A stretch of DNA of 43,059 bases from Flavobacteriales bacterium (GTDB taxonomy: Bacteria > Bacteroidota > Bacteroidia > Flavobacteriales_D > Crocinitomicaceae): the NCBI GenBank assembly GCA_009926125.1, contig RFPM01000006.1, positions 1 to 43,059 on the forward strand. The letters are read 5' to 3'. The number at the start of each line of letters is the position of its first letter. The first letter of the stretch is position 1. Below are positions 9,229-19,600 of the stretch, piece by piece. The notes under the pieces are model-generated. The model was not told the DNA's origin and searched no databases. It saw nothing but the letters and a program-made list of their open reading frames with translations. The translations under genes were made by a program, and so were the position numbers.

Positions 9229-9635
9229 CGTATTAAAATTCCTTTTAAACCAATTATTTCAATCATTTCCATACTTTCTTCACGAATAGAGTGCGCAGGA
9301 AATACAAATTGCTTATCGTACAATACATCATTTACCCAAAAACTTACCCAATATTCATTTGAAATAGCAAATAATTCTGGTAAAATAGGTTCTATTTTAG
9401 CAGCTTCATTTGGCAATAAAATCTCCATGCTATGTCGAATTGTACTTGTTTTTATCTTCTCGCCAGTACTAGGATTCTCGCCAAAACCTGTGCAAGTGAT
9501 AATGATGCCTTCCATAATATCATCTCGTAAATTGAGGAGATAAATGCTGTATTCTTTTTCTCCGTCTGCTATTGTATTTTGTGTAAGCGCAATGGCAACA
9601 TTTTCAACTTTAGGGACCAACAATTCTTTTTTCAT
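9225..9635 (-). CDS. Conserved Bacteroidota hypothetical protein (KGIL-tail family)
   Basis: A 136-residue soluble protein without signal or membrane segments. It resembles a small family common in Bacteroidota that is often misannotated as a phenylalanyl-tRNA synthetase subunit. Features remembered from the family: a middle motif of the form KTSTIRHSMEILLP, an acidic EP(I)LPELFAISNEYWVSF stretch, a K-FVFPAHSI segment, and a C-terminal KGIL plus basic residue. Nothing in it resembles a synthetase core. Function unknown. Its TGA overlaps the tspO ATG by 4 bases, so the two are probably translated together. Confidence 0.75.
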   Translation of the reverse strand: MKKELLVPKVENVAIALTQNTIADGEKEYSIYLLNLRDDIMEGIIITCTGFGENPSTGEKIKTSTIRHSMEILLPNEAAKIEPILPELFAISNEYWVSFWVNDVLYDKQFVFPAHSIREESMEMIEIIGLKGILIR

Positions 9636-9680
9636 TGCTTTTGATATTAATATTCTAACTAGTTACTTTTAAATTATGAT

Positions 9681-10397
9681 TTATTCGTTTAGTATTCTGC
9701 TTGGTTTAAAATCAAATAGCTTAGCTAAATGGACGAGTAATTTGTCGGCTACTTCCTCCAAATCTAATTCTCGTCCCAATTCTTTTTTCATCGAAGTAAC
9801 AGCCTTGTCATCAATTCCACAAGGGATGATATTAGAGAAAAAACTCAAATCTGTATTTACATTAAAACCTATTCCATGCATTGTAACCCAGCGAGAGCTT
9901 TTTACACCAAAAGCACAAATCTTACGCGCACGAGGTGTTTCTCCTTCAATCCAAACGCCTGTTAATCCTTCCATACGATTAGCAGAAATGCCATACTCAG
10001 CTAATGTAAGAATAACGGCTTCTTCCAAAAATCGCAGATACTTATGAATGTCTGTGAAGAATTGATCTAAATCAAAAATAGGATATACCACTAATTGTCC
10101 AGGCCCATGATAGGTAATATCTCCACCACGATTAATTTTATAAAATTTTGCTTCCTTGGCATCTAATTGGCTTTCATCAAGCAACAAATGGGCTTCTTTT
10201 CCACTCTTTCCAAGTGTATAAACATGCGGATGCTGACAGAATAATAAATGATGCTTTGGAAGTTCTTCCGTTTCTCCATTTCGGCGAGCAATTTTTAAGT
10301 CTATAGAAGACTTAAAAATAGTTTCTTGAAAATCCCAAGCCTGTTTGTAGTCGATAAGACCCAAGAAATGGCAGAGGACTTTTTGGTTATCAGACAT
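9681..10397 (-). CDS. lipB: Octanoyltransferase LipB
   Basis: Transfers octanoyl from acyl carrier protein to lipoyl-domain lysines, the first step of endogenous lipoate synthesis for pyruvate and 2-oxoglutarate dehydrogenases. The signature RGGDITYHGPGQ is at residues 90-101. The catalytic pair is seen as Lys159 (RKICAFG) and Cys193 (IIPCGI), matching Lys135 and Cys169 of the E. coli enzyme. The length of 238 is normal. Its ATG shares one base with the stop of the upstream isomerase gene (TAATG), so the two are translationally coupled. Confidence 0.97.
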   Translation of the reverse strand: MSDNQKVLCHFLGLIDYKQAWDFQETIFKSSIDLKIARRNGETEELPKHHLLFCQHPHVYTLGKSGKEAHLLLDESQLDAKEAKFYKINRGGDITYHGPGQLVVYPIFDLDQFFTDIHKYLRFLEEAVILTLAEYGISANRMEGLTGVWIEGETPRARKICAFGVKSSRWVTMHGIGFNVNTDLSFFSNIIPCGIDDKAVTSMKKELGRELDLEEVADKLLVHLAKLFDFKPSRILNE

Positions 10398-11380
10398 TAA
10401 AAGTTAGATAATTCGCCTTTTAAATAATCAATAATCTCAATGTCCATAATATCCGCTTTATTCATTTCACATAAATAATAGGACGACCAATCCACTAAAT
10501 GAATTAAATAAAGAGAACGTTCAATAAATGAAGATCCTTTTGCACTTAAAACATAAATTTTTCCGGCTTTTTTCTCAACAGCGGACATTGTTATTTCAAG
10601 GCGCTTCTGATTGCGAGGATGTAAATCTCCGGTACTAAAAAACACAGGCGCAAAACGATTGTCTCCTCCAGACCAACCCACTAATTCATTGTGATTCATT
10701 TCTGGAATCGTATGCTGCCAACCTAAATATTTAGCGTTTTCATTAAACTGTTGGCGCGCACGTACAATCACTCCCTCGTATTTTGTTTCAGAATAAAAAA
10801 CCCCTACTTTACCAAATAAGAATAAGGCAAGATCTTTTCCTATTTCTTGGATTTCTGAAATGCTTTTACTCAAAGTATTTGCACTTTGTGACATTGTCTC
10901 TAAGTGTTTTGGAGATGTAAATCCTAATTCAGCGAAAATATGAAGTAACTGAACAAGCGAAAAAGCTAAGGCACTTCTTGGGGGATTTCCACCAGGAACA
11001 ATTATGCAATCATAGCCATTTTGCGCGCAGAATGACTTTAAATTCCCACCACTTGTTATTCCAATAATTGAACAACCCAATGCATGTGCAGCATTTATAC
11101 TCATAGTTGTTTCTTCGGTATTTCCTGAATACGATGAACCTATAACCAAGGTATTTTTGTTTGCAAATGCCGGTAAAGTATATTCATTGCTTAAACTTAC
11201 AGGAATTTTTATTTCGTCTTGTATCCAATTTGCAACAATTTTTGCTCCGATACCTGAGCCACCTAAACCACAAATAATAATATTGTGAATTTCATTTTTT
11301 GGTGTGCGAATAGTACTTGATTGAGCAATAGCAATAGCATCATGGATATTTTGTGGGAACGCTTCAATTAATGATTTCAT
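10397..11380 (-). CDS. Bifunctional phosphoglucose/phosphomannose isomerase
   Basis: Interconverts fructose-6-phosphate with glucose-6- and mannose-6-phosphate, linking glycolysis and sugar-nucleotide supply. It is the short SIS-domain type known from archaea and Bacteroidota. The first SIS domain shows GLGGSGIGA (38-46) and the phosphosugar loop SSYSGNTEET (82-91). The second half carries ARQQFNENAKYLGW and EMNHNE, the family's catalytic Glu and His region. 327 residues is slightly short but complete. It is 24 bases downstream of the carboxylase gene on the same strand. Confidence 0.92.
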   Translation of the reverse strand: MKSLIEAFPQNIHDAIAIAQSSTIRTPKNEIHNIIICGLGGSGIGAKIVANWIQDEIKIPVSLSNEYTLPAFANKNTLVIGSSYSGNTEETTMSINAAHALGCSIIGITSGGNLKSFCAQNGYDCIIVPGGNPPRSALAFSLVQLLHIFAELGFTSPKHLETMSQSANTLSKSISEIQEIGKDLALFLFGKVGVFYSETKYEGVIVRARQQFNENAKYLGWQHTIPEMNHNELVGWSGGDNRFAPVFFSTGDLHPRNQKRLEITMSAVEKKAGKIYVLSAKGSSFIERSLYLIHLVDWSSYYLCEMNKADIMDIEIIDYLKGELSNF

Positions 11381-11404
11381 TTCTTATTTATTTTTTTATT
11401 TGAT

Positions 11405-12946
11405 TTATAAAGGAATATTCCCATGCTTCTTTTTAGGCAGCGTTTCTGCTTTATTTTCTAACATTTTGAATCCAATAAGTAATTTATTTCTTGTTTCAGC
11501 AGGGAAAATTACCTCATCAACAATTCCTCGCTCAGCTGCACGATAAGGATTTGCAAATAAATCTCCATATTCTGCTTCTTTTTCCAATAATTTCGCTTGA
11601 GAATCGTCAGCTTCTGCAATTTCACGCTTAAATATAATCTCCGCTGCACCCTTTGCTCCCATTACTGCAATTTCTGCACTTGGCCATGCAAAAACAAGAT
11701 CAGCACCGATACTTTTGGAGTTCATAACACAATAAGCTCCTCCGTAAGCTTTTCTTGTAATAACGGTAATTCTTGGGACAGTCGCTTCGGAAAAAGCATA
11801 TAATAATTTCGCCCCATGTGTAATAATTCCTCGCCATTCTTGATCAGTTCCGGGTAAAAATCCAGGAACATCTTCAAATACAAGTAAGGGAATATTAAAA
11901 GAATCGCAAAATCGGACAAATCGGGCTCCTTTTCGTGAAGCATCTATATCTAAAACACCTGCCATTGCCGATGGTTGATTCGCTACAACACCAATTGTTC
12001 TACCTTCTAAGCGAGAGAATCCTACAACAATATTTTTAGCAAAATCTTTTTGAACCTCCCGAAAACTTGTATCATCAACAATGCAATCAATGAGCTTTCT
12101 AACATCATAAGGGACACTTATATTCTCAGGAAGAATTTTTTCTACTTGGGTTAATTTACTTTTAGAAAATTTAAATACCGAGGTTGTAGGAGCTAATTCG
12201 TAGGCATTTTGTGGAAAATAAGTTATTAAATCGCGCACATTTTTTAAGCATTCTACATCATTTGCAGCAGTAAAATGATTAACCCCTGATTTTTCTGCGT
12301 GGGTTTTTGCTCCACCTAAATCTTCAGACGTCACCTCTTCATGGGTAACCGTTTTAACAACATTCGGACCGGTAACAAACATGTAGGAGGTTTCCTCCAC
12401 CATAAAAATAAAATCTGTCAATGCCGGAGAATAAACCGCGCCACCAGCAGAAGGGCCCATAATTACAGAGATTTGCGGAATAACTCCCGAAGCTCGTGTA
12501 TTACGGAAAAAGATATCAGCATAACCGGCCAAGGAAACAACGCCTTCTTGAATACGCGCTCCACCAGAATCATTTAAACCAATAAATGGCGCACCATTCT
12601 TCATGGCTAAATCCATTATTCGGCAAATTTTGGCAGCGTGTGTCTCAGAAAGAGAACCTCCTAATACTGTAAAATCTTGCGAAAAAACATAAACTAAACG
12701 ACCGTGAATAGTTCCAAATCCTGTGATTACACCATCTCCAGGAATACGTTGATTTTCTAATCCGAAGGTTGCTGCTCTGTGTTCAACAAAAGCACCTATT
12801 TCTTGAAAAGAGTCTTCGTCTAACAACAAGGTAATCCGTTCAGATGCTGTTAACTTTCCTTGTTGGTGTTGTTTTTCAATACGTAACTTTCCACCTCCAA
12901 GTTTTGCCTCTTCTCGTCTTTTTGTTAATTCTTGGTTTTTATCCAT
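11405..12946 (-). CDS. pccB: Acyl-CoA carboxylase beta subunit (propionyl/methylmalonyl-CoA type)
   Basis: Biotin-dependent carboxyltransferase subunit, probably for propionyl-CoA (methylmalonyl-CoA pathway). It starts [19 protein letters not shown]. The two crotonase-like halves are visible: N-terminal [10 protein letters not shown] and [14 protein letters not shown]-terminal [20 protein letters not shown] and [11 protein letters not shown]. The length of 513 matches PccB/MmdA homologues. The biotin carboxylase and biotin carrier partners are not in this window. A TATTTTTG box at 12969-12962 could be its -7 promoter element. Confidence 0.93.
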   Translation of the reverse strand: MDKNQELTKRREEAKLGGGKLRIEKQHQQGKLTASERITLLLDEDSFQEIGAFVEHRAATFGLENQRIPGDGVITGFGTIHGRLVYVFSQDFTVLGGSLSETHAAKICRIMDLAMKNGAPFIGLNDSGGARIQEGVVSLAGYADIFFRNTRASGVIPQISVIMGPSAGGAVYSPALTDFIFMVEETSYMFVTGPNVVKTVTHEEVTSEDLGGAKTHAEKSGVNHFTAANDVECLKNVRDLITYFPQNAYELAPTTSVFKFSKSKLTQVEKILPENISVPYDVRKLIDCIVDDTSFREVQKDFAKNIVVGFSRLEGRTIGVVANQPSAMAGVLDIDASRKGARFVRFCDSFNIPLLVFEDVPGFLPGTDQEWRGIITHGAKLLYAFSEATVPRITVITRKAYGGAYCVMNSKSIGADLVFAWPSAEIAVMGAKGAAEIIFKREIAEADDSQAKLLEKEAEYGDLFANPYRAAERGIVDEVIFPAETRNKLLIGFKMLENKAETLPKKKHGNIPL

Positions 12947-13003
12947 GATTTCTATGTGCTACAAAAATAAGCTAAAATGATGTAATTTAAGCTAATCAAG
13001 ACC

Positions 13004-13597
13004 TTATGTTTTAGAGTTGGATGACCTAATTTTAAAAGGATAAAAGACCAAAACAGAAATAAAGAGAAAAAATACGAAGATCATCATTGTTTCCTTAAGG
13101 GGAGTAAAAAACTGTAAGCCCAAGAAAAAAGAAAAAAAAGAAATTCTAAAAAAACTTAAATGCCTATTTTTTACAAGGTTGTTAAGCTGCTTACTTCCAA
13201 CAAGACCAGTTTTTAAATCTTGTTTCATGCGCAACCATTCTCCTAAAATTAGTAATGGAAGGAGAATATAACCCTGTTCAATTCCCATATCACTATAATG
13301 AATAAAATTTGAAATTTCTTTTTGGAAATGTATGTCTGGAATAAGAACTTTTAAGAAAAAATGAATTATAAATAGTTCCGAGAATAAAAGAATAGAACTC
13401 TGTGCAATAATTTTTATTTTTTCTGACTGATTTAATTCAGTCAATTTCAAGCGCCATGGCAAAAATATCGTTCTTGCAACTTGATCTAGAATAAAATAAA
13501 GCAAGATAAAATAGAAGTTCCAATTCCAGAAAAAATACCCCATTAAAGGAAAAGCTACGTCTCCAAGTAAGGCATTTATCTTTTCAGCTTGCTTCAC
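13004..13597 (-). CDS. Integral membrane protein of unknown function
   Basis: Not recognised. 197 residues with about five hydrophobic segments (e.g. NFYFILLYFILDQV, ILLPLLILGEWL, MIFVFFLFISVLVFY) and basic loops. The ATG overlaps the stop of the TPR lipoprotein gene upstream by 4 bases (ATGA), so the pair is probably co-translated and may work together in the envelope. No catalytic motif was seen. Confidence 0.7.
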   Translation of the reverse strand: MKQAEKINALLGDVAFPLMGYFFWNWNFYFILLYFILDQVARTIFLPWRLKLTELNQSEKIKIIAQSSILLFSELFIIHFFLKVLIPDIHFQKEISNFIHYSDMGIEQGYILLPLLILGEWLRMKQDLKTGLVGSKQLNNLVKNRHLSFFRISFFSFFLGLQFFTPLKETMMIFVFFLFISVLVFYPFKIRSSNSKT

Positions 13598-14598
13598 CTC
13601 TTTTTCTTAAGAATTGCAACTCGCTCTAGACTAAGAGTATATTCTGGATTGTATTTTAATACTTTGGCATATGAAAACAGGGCATTTGTGATGTCTTTTT
13701 TGTCTTCGTAGATTAATCCAATGTTGTGATACGACTCAATGTGCTTGTTCTCGATTTCTAGGGTTTTGTCATAGTAGAATAAGGCGCTATCTAATTCATT
13801 TTCAGAAAATTGTTTGATATACCCAATTTGAAAGTATGCCACATAATACAAACTATCTAGGCGTATCATTTTTCGATATAAGCCTTTTGCTTCTGCATCT
13901 TTACCAAACAATTGCTTGGCATAAGCCAATGAATATATTACATCTGTATTTTTTGGTTGTAATTGATAAGCTGTTGTATAATATTCTATACACAGTGGGT
14001 CTTGTTTCCATTCGTAGAGTGACCCCAACATTATATAGCCTTGATAAAACTCAGGGTCTTGCTGCACTGCTGTCTCGTAAGATGAAACAGCTAATTTAAA
14101 ATTCCCCAGTAATCTATAAATACTTCCTTTTAGAATGTATGCATCGCGAAAACGGGGATTAATTTTTAGCGCTTTATTAATGAATTTAAAAGCAGAATCA
14201 TAATCCTCAAGAATGCAATAAACATTCGCTAAACCGACTAAAGCCTTTGGATTTTTAGTGTCCTTTTTGATGATAATAAGATAATTTCTTTGGGCATTAA
14301 AAATATCAGCAACTAATCTATTTGATTTATTAATAAGTGCTTCAGCATATAACAAGCGACAATCTAAACGAGTGCTATCCATTCGGAATGCTTTTGCTCC
14401 ATCTGCCATAGCAGAAGCATAATCCATTTTTGAAATTGCTTGATTTCCATGACGGATAATTAACTCAAGACTATCAGGATAGCGAACTAAGAGACTATCT
14501 AAACTCAAGTTGCGGTCGTTCTTACTATTTTTCCCTTTATCCGCACAAGATTGAAACGTCAATAAAAAGAATACCAAAAAATAGATTATGAAATTCAT
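13594..14598 (-). CDS. TPR-repeat lipoprotein
   Basis: Signal and lipobox: FFLLTFQSC, lipidated Cys18. The rest is a run of about seven tetratricopeptide repeats (ALVGLANVYCILEDYDSAFK, AYILKGSIYRLLGNFKLA, GYIMLGSLYEWKQDP, SYHNIGLIYEDKKDITNALF). This is a typical scaffold for protein-protein contacts on the inner leaflet of the outer membrane or in the periplasm. A TATTTTTG box at 14610-14603 ends only four bases before the ATG. No enzyme domain. The specific function is unknown. Confidence 0.85.
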   Translation of the reverse strand: MNFIIYFLVFFLLTFQSCADKGKNSKNDRNLSLDSLLVRYPDSLELIIRHGNQAISKMDYASAMADGAKAFRMDSTRLDCRLLYAEALINKSNRLVADIFNAQRNYLIIIKKDTKNPKALVGLANVYCILEDYDSAFKFINKALKINPRFRDAYILKGSIYRLLGNFKLAVSSYETAVQQDPEFYQGYIMLGSLYEWKQDPLCIEYYTTAYQLQPKNTDVIYSLAYAKQLFGKDAEAKGLYRKMIRLDSLYYVAYFQIGYIKQFSENELDSALFYYDKTLEIENKHIESYHNIGLIYEDKKDITNALFSYAKVLKYNPEYTLSLERVAILKKKR

Positions 14599-14615
14599 AT
14601 TACAAAAATAATGAT

Positions 14616-14646
14616 TTTGAATTGGTTTAAATGTTCTGTAAATTTG
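14616..14646 (+). promoter_or_regulatory. Bacteroidota-type promoter of the small CxxC membrane protein
   Basis: TTTG at 14616-14619 and TAAATTTG at 14639-14646 are separated by 19 bases, a full match to the phylum's sigma-A-like promoter. It lies downstream of the first in-frame ATG (14611), showing that translation must begin at the ATG at 14665. Confidence 0.7.
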
Positions 14647-14664
14647 CAGAAATTAAATATTCTT

Positions 14665-14910
14665 ATGATTTATAGAGTTTTTCTTCTCTTTTGTTTATTT
14701 TTCTTGAATACATCTCGCGTATTTTCGCAAGGTTGCTCACAATGTAAACTCCTTGCAGAACAAGGCAGTCAGGCAGATGAGAGTTCATTTGGATCAAATA
14801 TAAATTTTGGTATTCTTTATTTAATGATAATTCCTTATTTGCTTCTTTTATTTTTATTTAGAAAGCAAATTATTGACTTCGCAAAGAATTTGTTTTTAAA
14901 AACCAGCTAG
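14665..14910 (+). CDS. Small CxxC membrane protein
   Basis: 81 residues: signal peptide (LFCLFFLNTSRVFSQ), then GCSQCKLL with a CxxC pair at Cys24 and Cys27, a Gly/Ser-rich linker, one membrane helix (GILYLMIIPYLLLLFLF, residues about 49-65), and a basic C-terminal tail. This layout recurs in small uncharacterised Bacteroidota proteins. The upstream ATG at 14611 is rejected because the promoter covers it. The CxxC could bind metal or haem or take part in redox chemistry, but the motif alone proves nothing. It is divergent from the TPR lipoprotein gene. Confidence 0.7.
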   Translation: MIYRVFLLFCLFFLNTSRVFSQGCSQCKLLAEQGSQADESSFGSNINFGILYLMIIPYLLLLFLFRKQIIDFAKNLFLKTS

Positions 14911-14917
14911 ATTTTTT

Positions 14918-16633
14918 TTAGAACCTAGCTGTTACCCCTGCCATCACTTGGATAGGTTGAACAGGGTAATTGTACCATCGGTAATATTGTTGGGATGCTA
15001 AATTATTAATTTGCAGAAAAGCACTTACTCTCGTATTATAACGGTATTCAAGCCCAAAATTTATATCGACAATAGCCCCTAAAGGTTTAGCATACTGCCC
15101 ATTTTCTTCTACTATAGATTCGCCTGGTCCATAAACCTTCGCCTTTCTTCCTGTTTCTATTTTTGCACTTAAATTCAGTAAAAATTTATCGTAAAGGTTG
15201 TAAGAACCCCTTAAAATAAACTGGAATTGCGGTAAATTCCATGCAAATGCTTCATTTTTAGTTTGGTATGAATAAAATCGGCCAATCAAGTCGAACTTAA
15301 ATTTTTCATTTTGCTGGTATGAACCTGAAGCTTCAAGTTTTGTCAAAGTGAGTGTATCATATATAATATTAAATTTATTGAAAGTAGTAGAATCAGAAAC
15401 ATATAGAGCTTTATTTAAAATTCTAGAGGAACTTCCATTGATATTAAAACTTAACTTACTACTTAAAGTGCCTTTAAATCCAGCATATATGTCATTGGGG
15501 TTATGTTCGTTTTGAATCGTAAGATTTGATATTAAATATGGGTTTTCCGAAGAAAAAGTACGGAGGGAGTTTTGTTTTAATCCTCCTCGAATTCCAACAA
15601 AAGGTATAAAAATATCGTTAAATAATGAATATTTTATTTCAACCTGTGGATATATATAAACCTTCGTCTTTTTTTGAATATCAATGCTTAATGCAAGGCC
15701 AACTTCAACCTTAAATTTGTTTTGGAATAGTTGTGTTAAAATACCAGGTTGGAAATCTATAATCGTATTATTTGTTACCAAGCCTGAATCACTTGGATTC
15801 AACGTTGAGTCTGCAATGCCATAACGATAAGCATTGCGCCGCAACCCTAAATTTACATAAAATGTCTCGCTTTTATAGTTGTACCAACCTTTGGTATTTA
15901 GGTAAAATTGGTTTTCCTTAGCTCTCCAATCAGAAAGTGTATCTATAATTGGTTTTTTTGTACCCAAGAAATTAAACCCTGTTGTTATTTTATAATTTAA
16001 AATAGATGTATCCCCTCTATTTCCAATAAATTCAAAGTCTGCACCAAGATTTTGATAACGTTGAGCAATTGTTTTAGCATCAGATACTACTGAATCTGGA
16101 AAACCATAAAAATGAAAGCCATCATTCAAATAATGAAGCTTTGCTCCAAGATTAAATGAAGATTGATTAATTTTTCCAAAAAGTAAAACATCAGTATGAT
16201 CAAATTGCCCATTTGGAAATACTATATCGCCCCGTTTTATATTTCCAAAAGAACTTAAATGTTTTATATTTGCGCCATAATGATAAACACGAGATCGAGT
16301 AGAGTTATAATAAAATTCTCCAAGTGGCATTAATTTAGATCCAAGAGCAATTCGAGTATAAAATGGATAAAGTTGCTTTATTTTTTCTGTTGTTTCAACT
16401 GTAGCAATTGGAATTGTGTCTAAAGTTATTGCTGTAGGGTGTTGGAAAATTAACAATGGATAAGACGATACAATTGCTGCCTTAACCGTATCGATAATAT
16501 CTGGAGTTGCTAAAATCCTGAAAGAGGGTTCTATTTCTCTTTTTCCTTTTCCATCTACGACAACGTCTGGAGGCTGAGCAAAACTGAACCCAAATAACAC
16601 TATAAATCCAAAAAGAAAAGAGAGCTTTAACAT
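14918..16633 (-). CDS. Outer-membrane beta-barrel protein paired with the 1020-residue TPR protein
   Basis: Signal peptide (LFGFIVLFGFSFAQ), a Pro-rich start (QPPDVVVDGKGKREIEP), then about 500 residues of barrel strands ending MAGVTARF with terminal Phe. The last strands (YRYNTRVSAFLQINNLA, QYYRWYNYPVQ) look like the C-terminal part of TonB-dependent receptors, but there is no plug domain. It follows the TPR gene with a one-base gap, so they are one unit. I infer an envelope assembly or transport pair; substrate unknown. Confidence 0.8.
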   Translation of the reverse strand: MLKLSFLFGFIVLFGFSFAQPPDVVVDGKGKREIEPSFRILATPDIIDTVKAAIVSSYPLLIFQHPTAITLDTIPIATVETTEKIKQLYPFYTRIALGSKLMPLGEFYYNSTRSRVYHYGANIKHLSSFGNIKRGDIVFPNGQFDHTDVLLFGKINQSSFNLGAKLHYLNDGFHFYGFPDSVVSDAKTIAQRYQNLGADFEFIGNRGDTSILNYKITTGFNFLGTKKPIIDTLSDWRAKENQFYLNTKGWYNYKSETFYVNLGLRRNAYRYGIADSTLNPSDSGLVTNNTIIDFQPGILTQLFQNKFKVEVGLALSIDIQKKTKVYIYPQVEIKYSLFNDIFIPFVGIRGGLKQNSLRTFSSENPYLISNLTIQNEHNPNDIYAGFKGTLSSKLSFNINGSSSRILNKALYVSDSTTFNKFNIIYDTLTLTKLEASGSYQQNEKFKFDLIGRFYSYQTKNEAFAWNLPQFQFILRGSYNLYDKFLLNLSAKIETGRKAKVYGPGESIVEENGQYAKPLGAIVDINFGLEYRYNTRVSAFLQINNLASQQYYRWYNYPVQPIQVMAGVTARF

Positions 16634-16634
16634 T

Positions 16635-19600
16635 TTATTCTTCGTTTATTTCAATTTTTTTTAGGTCTTCCACTGGTTGTTCAATAATTACTGGATTTTT
16701 TAATTGCATAAGTTCTTCAAACAAATTGTTCGCCTCAGCTAGCACTCCGTCATCTTTATCTGGATAAAATTCTAAAACAGACTTAAGTGTCTGCTCAGCT
16801 TGAAATAAGTCGTTGTTTAAAATAAATATTCTAGCCTGAAGAATCAGTGCCTTTGCAACCCAGTAATTATAACTCGGCTTCATTTTAAGTAAGGCCTTTA
16901 TTTCTACATCTGCTTGAGCATATTTTGCTTGCTTAAAATTTATTTCTGCTATAGAGAATTTTGCTTCAGAACCAATCGAAGTACTTGTATTTTTCACAAG
17001 CCATTCAAGTGGAGCAATGGCATCTTCAAAGTTTCCTAAGCGGTAATTTGATATACCACTAGAATACATTCCTTCAATTTTGATTTGTGTTGTTATTCCA
17101 CCAGATTCTAATATAAATCTCGAATAATAAATCGCTTTTGTGAAATCATCGATTAAAAATGCACAACGCATAAGTCCAAGTTTTGCAGTGAAAATAGTTG
17201 TCGGTTTTGAGGCAACCTGCTCCAATTTTAGATAGAATTTATAGGCTAATTCGTAATTTTTATGTGAATAATGATAGGTGGCTATTCGAGAAGCTGCAGA
17301 TTCTGAATAAACATTTGTTGGTGTTTCTAAGAATTTTTCAAAATAGTTAAGCGCACTCAAAGTATCTTTTATTTTATAGAAGCTATTCCCTAAAAAGTAA
17401 TAGGTTTCATTTACAAAACGACCATCGGGGAATTTTGATAAATACACTTGAAATTTTGATATAGCATCAGTATAAGAACTATCTGCATAACTTTGAAATG
17501 CTGGGTTATAGAAAAGATTTTCTTTTTCATCTTTAGAAATATTAGCACACGGATAGCGATCTGCTATTTCTGCTGCTTTTTCTGGAAATTTTTGTGCAGC
17601 ATAGACTTCCACTAATCCCTTTACAGCTTTTTCACATACATCTCTTACTTTTTCAAATTCATTAATAATTTTAATGTACTCCAACTCAGACTGGACATAG
17701 TCCCATTTTTTAAAATATAAATCTGCAATCCCAATCCTAGCATCTATTATATTAATAGATTTTGGATAAGTTGCGGCAAAAGATTTGTATAATTCCATAG
17801 CTTCATCGTATTCTGCTTTTGAAACAAAGCATCTTGCTAATTCATAGGTTCCATTCATTCTATATTTTGATAATGGATAGTCTTTCAACAAGATTCTTAA
17901 AACATTAATTTTCTCGTCTAATTCTCCATTATAGCCATATGATTTTGCTAAATAAAACAATGCTTTATCGTTCAAATCAGTATTCATTTTTAAGGCTTCC
18001 TTATAGTACTGAATTGCCAAATTATTATTGTCTTGATTTAAATAATAACAATCTGCTATTCTAAAATAAGCATCTATTTTCTTTTCTGTGTTCTGTGGAT
18101 TTGATTGAAGATATATTCTAAAAGCGTTGATTGCATCTTGCGTTTTTTCTTTTGCAATGTAAGCGTAACCAATATTATAATAAGCGTCTATTTTTTGTGG
18201 CAATGCGTTTGAGCCTGGAGAACCCAAGAAAAAACGATACGCGTTTATTGCTGCATCAAAATTATTCAAACGAAAGTCTATATCTGCCATCCAATAAATA
18301 GACAAAGCCAGCATTTCTGGGTCAATTGGATAACGATTTACCAACTCAAAAGCTTTTTTCGAGTTAAGCCAATCCCCTTTTTGAAAAAGTTCCACGCCAT
18401 AATTAAAAGCTACTGTTTGATAAACAGACTTTAATTGGTTATCTTTTGATGGTAATTTATCTAAAGATTCAAGTGCCTTTGAAAAATTACTCGTATTTGT
18501 ATACACATTTACTAAATACTGAAAGACGTCTTTCGTTCTTGATGATTTGGGATATTTATTTAAATAATCTTCAAAAGCACGAACTGACTCATCGTATGGG
18601 TTAATGTCAACTTTAAATGAAATAACCGCAAAATTATACAAAGCATCCTCCTTTATCTCTTCAAGGATAGTCATTTCAGAAGCGCGTTCAAAAGCACTAC
18701 GTGCAGGAAGTAGTTTCCCCAAAGCAAGGTAAGATTCTCCTATTTGATACATCGCAACTTGGGCCAAACTATCTTTTGTCCCTGTCACCCTATCAAATTG
18801 CCGAATTGCCTTTTCGAACTCATTTGATTTGTAATAGCAAAAAGCTAGTTCGTAACAATCATCTCGATTAGGTTTAGATTTTCGATTATAATTCTCTAAA
18901 AATGGAATAGCTGCCGAATAATTTCCCAAGCGATAATGAGCATTTCCTATAAGATGATTGACATCAGATTCATTGTCAATGAAAGTACAGTTAGTAAGTG
19001 TTGGCGCAAAATCAATCACTTCTTTGTACCGTTCTTGTTTATGATAAATTTGAGCTATGTAATAAGGGACAACTCCACAAAAAGTAGAGTCTAAGCGTAA
19101 TTTTTCAAACCCTTCTAGAGCAACCTGAAGGGAAGAAGAAAGGTAATTCAAATATGAAAAAAAATACAAACTAGGAGCAGTATATTGAGATTTGCCATCT
19201 TTTGCATCTCTAAATGCATTAAATGCAACTTGTTTATCTTCGTTCTGTAAGGCGGAATAACCTAATTTGAATAAAAATTCATCGTGTAACTTTTTTTCTA
19301 ATTCTTTAAAGGGAACTTTTTCAAACCAAATTTGTGAATTCACAAAATCTTCTTTTTGATAAAAATATTTACCTACTCTAAAACCAATAGTATGTTTGTA
19401 AATATTCTCTGGAAAGTTTTTGTTGAACGCTTCTAATAAAGCAATTGCATCGTTATTGTACAATTCCAGAGCTGAGAGACCTTCATAATAGTAAGCCTTT
19501 TCAACTAAAGGGTCATTTTTGCTTTGTGAACTATAAATAAATGATCGAAATTCTTCCCGTGCTGCTCCATATTGTGCTTTTTGAAAAAGTTCTTCAGCAC

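Noticed and set aside
9676-10047. 123-residue plus-strand ORF
   Set aside because: Antisense of lipB, whose motifs are complete; no independent signal.
14611-14664. Upstream ATG of the small CxxC protein
   Set aside because: A full promoter lies at 14616-14646, inside the extra codons, and the true signal peptide begins at 14665.
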